Part shown: positions 58,686-64,000 of the stretch, piece by piece | How positions within the stretch are numbered: position 1 is the first letter of the stretch | Layout: each line of letters opens with the position of its first letter | Assembly: GCF_002261345.1 (NCBI RefSeq) | Contig: NZ_NEVT01000006.1 | Coordinates: 434,001-498,000 of the forward strand | Source of the DNA: Bordetella genomosp. 2 | GTDB lineage: Bacteria > Pseudomonadota > Gammaproteobacteria > Burkholderiales > Burkholderiaceae_B | Length of the DNA stretch: 64,000 nucleotides | Direction of reading: 5' to 3' | The notes under the pieces: model-generated | Seen by the model: only the letters and a program-made list of their open reading frames with translations | Database searches by the model: none | Told to the model about the DNA's origin: nothing | Made by a program: the position numbers and the translations under genes

Positions 58686-60290
58686 ATGACCCCTGTCCCC
58701 ACCTCCGTTCTCCCGCCCAGCCGCGCCGCGCTGCTCGAGGCCCTGCAAGACCCCGCCCCGTGGGACGTGGTCGTCATCGGCGGCGGCGCCACCGGCCTGG
58801 GCACGGCCGTCGACGCCGCGGCGCGCGGCTACCGGACGCTGCTGATCGAGGCCGACGACTTCGCCAAGGGAACCTCCAGCAAGGCCACCAAGCTGGTGCA
58901 CGGCGGCGTGCGCTACCTGGCCCAGGGCAATATCAGCCTGGTGCGCGAAGCCTTGCATGAGCGCGGCCTGCTCAACCGCAACGCGCCGCACCTGGTGTGG
59001 CCGCTGGGCTTCGTGGTGCCGGCGTACGGCCTGCTCGACCAGCCGTTCTACGGCGTCGGGCTGAAGATGTACGACATGCTGGCCGGCCGGCTCAACCTGG
59101 CTCCCAGCCGCTGGCTGTCGCGCGCCGAAACCCTGGCGCAGGCCGCCACCGTGGCGCCCTCGGTGGGCGGACGGACCCTGCGCGGCGGCGTGCTGTATTA
59201 CGACGGGCAATTCGACGACGCGCGCCTGGCGGTAGCCTTGATGCGCACGCTGTTCGACCTGGGCGGCACGGCCGTCAACTACGTGCGCGCCACCGGCCTG
59301 ACCCGCGACGAGCGCGGCGCCGTTGGCGGCGTGCTGGTGCAGGACGCGCTGGGCGGCGGCCAGTACGCCGTGCGGGCGCGTTGCGTGGTCAATGCCACCG
59401 GCGTCTGGGTCGACAGCGTGCGCCGCATGGATGACGCGCAGGCGCAGACCATGGTCGCGCCCAGCCAGGGCGTGCACCTGACGCTGCCGCGCGACTTCCT
59501 GCCGGGCGACAAGGCCATACTCATCCCCAAGACCGACGACGGCCGCGTGCTGTTCGTGGTGCCCTGGAACGGCCGCACCATCGTCGGCACCACCGATACG
59601 CCGCGCGACGACCTGCCGCTGGACCCGCCGGCCCTGCCGGCCGAGGTCGATTTCATCCTGTCCACCGCCACCCGCTACCTGAGCCGCAAGCCCACGCGCG
59701 CCGACGTCACCAGCGTATGGGCCGGCCTGCGGCCGCTGGTCAAGGCGACCGGCGAGGCTGCCACCAAGACCCTGTCGCGCGAGCACACCATCGTGGTGTC
59801 GCGCGGCGGGCTGGTCACCGTGACCGGCGGCAAATGGACCACCTATCGCCGCATGGCGCAAGACGTGATCGATACCGCCATCCAGCGCCAATTGCTGCCG
59901 CAGGCGCACTGCCGCACCGCCGACCTGCCCCTGCACGGCGCGCCGGCGCCGGGCGCGCCGGCGGCCGCCCCGCAAGGCACGCCCGACAGCTACTACGGCA
60001 CCGACCTGCCGGCATTGCGCGCCCTGCCCGGCCACGAACGCGTGCTGGTGCCGGCCAGCGGGCTCACGGAAGCCCACGTGCGCTTCGCCGCGCGCCATGA
60101 ACTGGCCCGCAGCGCCGAGGACGTACTGGCGCGGCGCAATCGCGCACTGTTCCTCGACAGCGAGGCGGCCATCCGCGCCGCGCCCGAGGTGGCCCGCATC
60201 CTGGCCGAAGAACTGGACCTGGACGCCGACTGGCAACGCGCCACCCTGGCGAGCTTCGAACACAACGCGGCGCATTACCGGCTGGCCTGA
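58686..60290 (+). CDS. glpD: Aerobic glycerol-3-phosphate dehydrogenase
   Basis: A 534-residue FAD enzyme of the inner membrane that oxidises G3P to DHAP and reduces quinone. FAD motif VVVIGGGATGLGTAVDAAAR, then AKGTSSKATKLVHGGVRYLAQ, FVVPWNGRTIVGTTDTPRDD and TVTGGKWTTYRRMAQDVID are GlpD signatures. It is slightly longer than E. coli GlpD (501). The start at 58686 is preceded by no strong ribosome site; the upstream codons (58662) are an alternative. It forms the divergent arm of the glycerol regulon. Confidence 0.95.
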   Translation: MTPVPTSVLPPSRAALLEALQDPAPWDVVVIGGGATGLGTAVDAAARGYRTLLIEADDFAKGTSSKATKLVHGGVRYLAQGNISLVREALHERGLLNRNAPHLVWPLGFVVPAYGLLDQPFYGVGLKMYDMLAGRLNLAPSRWLSRAETLAQAATVAPSVGGRTLRGGVLYYDGQFDDARLAVALMRTLFDLGGTAVNYVRATGLTRDERGAVGGVLVQDALGGGQYAVRARCVVNATGVWVDSVRRMDDAQAQTMVAPSQGVHLTLPRDFLPGDKAILIPKTDDGRVLFVVPWNGRTIVGTTDTPRDDLPLDPPALPAEVDFILSTATRYLSRKPTRADVTSVWAGLRPLVKATGEAATKTLSREHTIVVSRGGLVTVTGGKWTTYRRMAQDVIDTAIQRQLLPQAHCRTADLPLHGAPAPGAPAAAPQGTPDSYYGTDLPALRALPGHERVLVPASGLTEAHVRFAARHELARSAEDVLARRNRALFLDSEAAIRAAPEVARILAEELDLDADWQRATLASFEHNAAHYRLA

Positions 60291-60321
60291 GCCGCGAAAC
60301 TGCGACGCTGCGGCGGCGAAA

Positions 60322-60359
60322 TTGCAACAGGCGCTTTTAATTAATTAAATCATTAATTA
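60322..60359 (+). promoter_or_regulatory. Promoter and TetR-type operator of the exporter operon
   Basis: -35 TTGCAA (60322-60327) and -10 TTAAAT (60345-60350) are 17 bases apart. A perfect dyad TAATTAA-ATCA-TTAATTA (60342-60359) covers the -10 and start site, 10 bases before the TetR gene. This matches autorepression by the TetR protein. The position of the ATG near the start site implies a short leader. Confidence 0.75.
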
Positions 60360-60369
60360 GAATGCGCAC

Positions 60370-61107
60370 ATGAACGCCGCCATCTCCACTTCCCGCAAGC
60401 TCGGCCGTCCGGCCCGCCCCGCCAGCGCCGACGGCCGCGACGCCATGCTGGACGTCGCCACGGCATTGTTCGCCTCGCAAGGCGTGGCCGCCACCACCAT
60501 CGCCCACATTGCCGCGGGCGCCGGCGTCACCTCCGCAATGGTGCACTACTACTTCAAGAACCGCGAACAGCTCATCGACGTGGTGGTTGCCGAGCGCCTG
60601 GCGCCGGTCATCGCCTATGTGTGGGCCCCCGCCGTCGCCCAGGCGGCCGCCGGCGACGCCGCTCCGGCCGACCCCCACGCCATGGTGGCGCGGGTCGTGC
60701 AGCGCATCGTCCAGTGCGCCTCCGAGCGCCCGTGGCTGGCGCCCCTCTGGATGCGTGAAGTGGTCAACGCGGGGGGGCAGTTGCGCGAGCGGGTGTTCCG
60801 CCAGTTGCCGTTCGACCACCTGCATGCCTTTGCGGCCCAGATTGCGCAGGCCCAGCACGCCGGCGCGGTGAATCCGCATGTCGAGCCGCGCCTGGTATTC
60901 CTGTCGGTGCTGGGCATGACCTTGGTGCCGCTGGCCACTGCCGACCTGTGGCAGCGCATCTGGGCCGATGACGGCGCCGCCGCCGGACTCCAGCCCGACA
61001 CCATCGCGACGCACGCCATCGCCATTCTGTCGGGCGGCCTGTTGCCGCCCTCCTCTTCCACCCGGCGGCGCCCTGCGCGCCGCTCCCCGTCCCGGCCAGG
61101 ATCCTGA
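60370..61107 (+). CDS. TetR-family repressor (CecR/YbiH type)
   Basis: A 245-residue regulator with an N-terminal helix-turn-helix (DGRDAMLDVATALFASQGVA, TTIAHIAAGAGVTSAMVHYY, FKNREQLIDVVV) and a C-terminal effector domain of the DUF1956/CecR type. In E. coli CecR (YbiH) controls ybhG-ybhF-ybhS-ybhR, and the same set follows here. The C-terminus is a long basic tail (TRRRPARRSPSRPGS) without family support. The membrane fusion gene starts 4 bases after. Confidence 0.88.
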   Translation: MNAAISTSRKLGRPARPASADGRDAMLDVATALFASQGVAATTIAHIAAGAGVTSAMVHYYFKNREQLIDVVVAERLAPVIAYVWAPAVAQAAAGDAAPADPHAMVARVVQRIVQCASERPWLAPLWMREVVNAGGQLRERVFRQLPFDHLHAFAAQIAQAQHAGAVNPHVEPRLVFLSVLGMTLVPLATADLWQRIWADDGAAAGLQPDTIATHAIAILSGGLLPPSSSTRRRPARRSPSRPGS

Positions 61108-61111
61108 CGCC

Positions 61112-62098
61112 ATGCCCGTCCGCCTTCCGCTTCCCGGTTTCCCCGCGCGGCGCCGCGCCTTGGCCGCCTGGTGCCTGCCCTTGCTGCTGCTGGCCGCCTG
61201 CGGCAAGAACGAGCAGCCGTTCTACCAGGGCTATGTCGAGGGCGAATTCGTTTATATGGCGGCCTCGCAGGCGGGCCGCCTGCAGACGCTGCACGTTGCC
61301 CGCGGGCAGCAGGTGCAGGCGGGCGCGCCGCTATTCGAACTCGAAGCCGATCCCGAGGCCGAAGCCCAGCGCGAGGCCCGGGCCCGCCTGGCCGCGGCGC
61401 AGGCCCAGTTGCGCGACCTGGACACCGGCCAGCGGCCGCCCGAAATCGAAGTCGTGCGCGCCCAACTGGTGCAAGCCGAGGCCGAAGCCCAGCGCGCCGC
61501 CGCACAGCTGGCGCGCGACCGCGTGCAGTTCCAGGCCGGCGGCATCGCCCGGGCGCAGTTGGACGACAGCCGCGCCCAGGCCCGTGCGAGCGCCGCGCGC
61601 GTGCGCGAACTGCGCGCCCGGCTCGACGTCGCCGAGCTGCCCGGCCGCGACCAGCAGCGCCAGGCCCAGCAAGCGCAGGTCGAAGCGGCGCGCGCCGCGC
61701 TGGCGCAGGCCGATTGGGCGCTGGCGCAAAAGCAGGTGGCCGCGGCCGCCGCGGGCCGCGTCTTCGATACCATGTACCGGGCGGGCGAATGGGTGCCCGC
61801 CGGCAGCCCGGTAGTCCGCCTGCTGCCGCCCGGCAACATCAAGCTGCGCTTTTTCGTGCCCGAGACGGCGCTGGGCGCGCTGCATCCCGGCGACCGGGTC
61901 AGCGTGCGCTGCGATGCCTGCGGCGAGGCGGTGCCCGCCGCCATCACCTATGTGTCCGAACAGGCCGAATACACGCCTCCGGTCATCTACAGCCGCGACA
62001 GCCGCGGCAAGCTGGTCTACATGATCGAGGCGCACCCGGCGCCGCAGGACGCGGCGCGGCTGCACCCGGGCCAGCCCGTCGAGGTTGTGCTGCCATGA
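61112..62098 (+). CDS. HlyD/YbhG-type membrane fusion lipoprotein
   Basis: A 328-residue exporter subunit. A hydrophobic N-terminus ends in a lipobox LLAAC (Cys about residue 30), so the mature protein is anchored by lipid. It shows the barrel-lipoyl-coiled coil order: VEGEFVYMAASQAGRLQTLH, LQTLHVARGQQVQAGAPLFE, long Gln/Ala/Arg helical hairpin (about 90-210), then AAAAGRVFDTMYRAGEWVPA and a final beta domain. It links the ABC pump to an outer membrane channel. The stop overlaps the next ATG by 4 bases. Confidence 0.9.
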   Translation: MPVRLPLPGFPARRRALAAWCLPLLLLAACGKNEQPFYQGYVEGEFVYMAASQAGRLQTLHVARGQQVQAGAPLFELEADPEAEAQREARARLAAAQAQLRDLDTGQRPPEIEVVRAQLVQAEAEAQRAAAQLARDRVQFQAGGIARAQLDDSRAQARASAARVRELRARLDVAELPGRDQQRQAQQAQVEAARAALAQADWALAQKQVAAAAAGRVFDTMYRAGEWVPAGSPVVRLLPPGNIKLRFFVPETALGALHPGDRVSVRCDACGEAVPAAITYVSEQAEYTPPVIYSRDSRGKLVYMIEAHPAPQDAARLHPGQPVEVVLP

Positions 62099-63042
62099 GC
62101 CGGCCCGACAGCGCCGAGCTGGTCATCGACGTGCATGGCCTGAACAAGCACTTCGGCGACAAGCACGTGGTCAACGACGTGTCGCTGCAAGTGCGGCGCG
62201 GCGAAATCTACGGTTTCCTGGGCCCCAACGGCAGCGGCAAGACGACCTGCATCCGGCTCATGTGCGGCCTGCTCACGCCCGACTCCGGCAGCGGCACCTG
62301 CCTGGGCTACGACATCCGCACTCAGAGCGCCGACATCAAGCGCCACGTAGGCTACATGACGCAGAAGTTCTCGTACTGGGAAGACCTCACCATCCGCGAG
62401 AATCTCGATTTCGTGGCGCGCATGTACGAAATGCCCGACCGCCGCCAGGTGGTGGAACAGGCGCTCGAGGGATTGGGGCTGCAGAGCCGCGCCGACCAGC
62501 TCACCGGCGCCCTCTCGGGCGGCTGGAAGCAGCGGCTGGCGCTGGCCGCCTGCCTGCTGCACGAGCCGCAACTGCTGCTGCTGGACGAGCCCACCGCCGG
62601 CGTCGACCCGACCGCGCGGCGCGATTTCTGGGAAGAACTGCACGCCCTGGCCGCGCGCGGCATCTCGGTGCTGGTCAGCACCCACTACATGGACGAGGCC
62701 GAACGCTGCCACAAGCTGGCCTACCTGGCCTACGGCCGCCTGCTGACACAGGGCACCGCCGAAAGCGTCACCGCCGAGCAGGGGCTGGCCACCTGGGCGA
62801 TCCATGGCAATGACCTGGTCTCGCTGGGGCAGCGCCTGCGCGGCAGCCCCGGGGTCGACCAGACCGTCGCCTTCGGCTCGGCGCTGCATGTCAGCGGCAC
62901 GGACCACGCGCAGCTCGAACGCACGCTGCGCGAAGCGGTGCAAGGCTCCGGCCTGCGGCTCGAACCGATCGACACCAGCCTGGAAGACGTATTCATCTAC
63001 CTGATGAACCGCTCCACCGACAACTACGGGAGCCGGCCATGA
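62095..63042 (+). CDS. YbhF-like ABC exporter ATPase
   Basis: A 315-residue ATPase with Walker [11 protein letters not shown] (about 40-49), Q-loop [14 protein letters not shown], signature [16 protein letters not shown] and Walker [17 protein letters not shown], then switch His STHYMDEAE. This is a single ATPase domain; E. coli YbhF carries two in tandem. A C-terminal extension follows (about 235-315). It overlaps the permease gene by 4 bases. It powers the drug or lipophilic cation exporter formed with the neighbouring genes. Confidence 0.92.
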   Translation: MSRPDSAELVIDVHGLNKHFGDKHVVNDVSLQVRRGEIYGFLGPNGSGKTTCIRLMCGLLTPDSGSGTCLGYDIRTQSADIKRHVGYMTQKFSYWEDLTIRENLDFVARMYEMPDRRQVVEQALEGLGLQSRADQLTGALSGGWKQRLALAACLLHEPQLLLLDEPTAGVDPTARRDFWEELHALAARGISVLVSTHYMDEAERCHKLAYLAYGRLLTQGTAESVTAEQGLATWAIHGNDLVSLGQRLRGSPGVDQTVAFGSALHVSGTDHAQLERTLREAVQGSGLRLEPIDTSLEDVFIYLMNRSTDNYGSRP

Positions 63043-64000
63043 CGGCGCGCGAGCGGCGCTTTTCCTGGATGCGCTGGTGGAGCATGGTGCTCAAGGAGTT
63101 CCTGCAGCTGCGGCGCGACCGCATCACCTTCGGCATGATCGTCGGCATCCCCATCATGGAGCTGGCGCTGTTCGGCTATGCCATCAATACCGATCCGAAA
63201 CAGATGCCCACCGCCGTGATCGTGTCCGACCACAGCGAGTTCACGCGCACCTTTGTCTCGGCCATGAAGGCGTCGGATTACTTCAATATCGTCGAGGAAC
63301 TGCCCGACGAGGAAGCCGGCCGCGCCGCGCTGGCCCAGGGCCGCGTGCTGTTCGTGCTGACCATCCCGCCCGACTTCACGCGCAGCCTGCTGCGCGGCGA
63401 ACGCCCGGCGCTGCTGATCGAGGCCGACGCCACCGACCCCATGGCCACCGGCATGGCGGTCAGCGCCGCCGCCCAACTCGGCCAGACCGTGGCGCGCAAG
63501 GACCTGACCGGACCGCTGGCGCACTTGGCGGGCGGGCAGCCGCCCTTCGAGGTGCGTGTGCACCGCCTGTACAACGAAGAGCAGATCGCCCAGTACAACA
63601 CCGTGCCCGGTCTGATGGGCGTGATCCTCAGCATGACCCTGGTCATGATGACCGGCCTGGCCATGACGCGCGAACGCGAGCGCGGCACCATGGAAAACCT
63701 GCTGTCCACCCCGGTACGGCCGCTGGAGGTCATGACGGGCAAGATCGTGCCCTACATCGCCATCGGCCTGCTGCAGGCCACCATCATCCTGCTGGCGGCG
63801 CGCTATGTATTCAACGTGCCGTTCATGGGCAGCCTGCTGGCGGTGTACCTGGCGGCGCTGCTGTTCGTGGCGGCCAACCTGACGGTCGGCATCACGCTGT
63901 CGTCGCTGGCGCAGAACCAGCTGCAGGCCATGCAGCTGACCATGTTCTATTTCCTGCCCAACATCCTGCTGTCGGGGTTCATGTTTCCGTTCCAGGGCAT
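63039..64000 (+). CDS. ABC-2 type exporter permease (YbhS/R type), 3' end outside the window
   Basis: The first about 320 residues are present. An N-terminal cytosolic segment leads to a helix (FGMIVGIPIMELALFGYAIN), then a large periplasmic domain (about 45-190) and several helices (VPGLMGVILSMTLVMMTGLA, IAIGLLQATIILLAARYVFN, YLAALLFVAANLTVGITLSS). The conserved TRERERGTMENLLSTPVRPLEVM loop is typical of ABC-2 permeases. A second permease (YbhR) would normally follow downstream. Confidence 0.9.
   Translation, partial: MTARERRFSWMRWWSMVLKEFLQLRRDRITFGMIVGIPIMELALFGYAINTDPKQMPTAVIVSDHSEFTRTFVSAMKASDYFNIVEELPDEEAGRAALAQGRVLFVLTIPPDFTRSLLRGERPALLIEADATDPMATGMAVSAAAQLGQTVARKDLTGPLAHLAGGQPPFEVRVHRLYNEEQIAQYNTVPGLMGVILSMTLVMMTGLAMTRERERGTMENLLSTPVRPLEVMTGKIVPYIAIGLLQATIILLAARYVFNVPFMGSLLAVYLAALLFVAANLTVGITLSSLAQNQLQAMQLTMFYFLPNILLSGFMFPFQG

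Overview
The window is about 64 kb of GC-rich (roughly two-thirds G+C by eye) betaproteobacterial chromosome. The gene content fits Bordetella: a rpsB-tsf-pyrH-frr-uppS block, a Bug/TctC-type receptor, surE-pcm-nlpD, a PhaAB-type antiporter cluster and TRAP and ABC uptake operons with GC-rich hairpin terminators. I saw no insertion sequence, phage gene, tRNA, rRNA or CRISPR array. The lack of IS copies would be unusual for an IS481-rich B. pertussis strain and fits B. bronchiseptica or B. parapertussis better, but the species is inference. Coding density is high and most gaps are under 300 bases.

Layout. 1-3423 (minus strand): translation genes rpsB, tsf, pyrH, frr and the start of uppS. 3797-7245 (plus): map and glnD. 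7433-10647: redox and copper genes, namely a dihydrolipoamide-dehydrogenase-like flavoprotein, a peroxiredoxin-glutaredoxin fusion, and a divergent copZ/cueR pair with a textbook 19-bp-spacer promoter. 10698-17134 (minus): rlmD, a TorF-type outer membrane protein, a Spy-like metal-binding periplasmic protein, then surE-pcm-nlpD-exonuclease. 17294-22683: plsY, tsaD, a purine permease, a luciferase-like oxidoreductase, thioredoxin and an IMPACT-family protein. 22711-26213 (minus): a sulfonate/nitrate/taurine-type ABC importer with two binding proteins. 26354-27958: an ABC-F ATPase. 28275-32881 (plus): a TRAP transporter (dctPQM) ending in an enoyl-CoA hydratase. 32968-35871 (minus): an LD-carboxypeptidase, tadA, a HAD hydrolase and a small exported protein. 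36037-41992 (minus): a six-gene Pha/Mrp cation/proton antiporter in which every junction overlaps. 42235-43215: the Bug receptor. 43208-46977 (minus): an SbcCD/YhaNO-like nuclease pair. 47055-48965: dadA with a divergent Lrp-type regulator. 49084-51640 (plus): a DUF502 protein, a membrane-anchored Mrr-like protein and a divergent relative of Bacillus transglutaminase Tgl. 51729-60290: a glycerol regulon, with ABC importer genes glpSTPQUV on the minus strand and divergent glpR-glpD. 60370-64000: a TetR regulator and a YbhGFS-type drug exporter that runs off the end.

How it works together. The glycerol block is a complete uptake and oxidation unit except that no glycerol kinase is present here. 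Regulators sit next to their likely targets in four places (cueR/copZ, Lrp/dadA, glpR/glpSTPQUV, TetR/exporter), each with visible operator-like repeats. Convergent gene ends carry strong palindromes, including a recurring GGTGTCNGACACC element at two of them.
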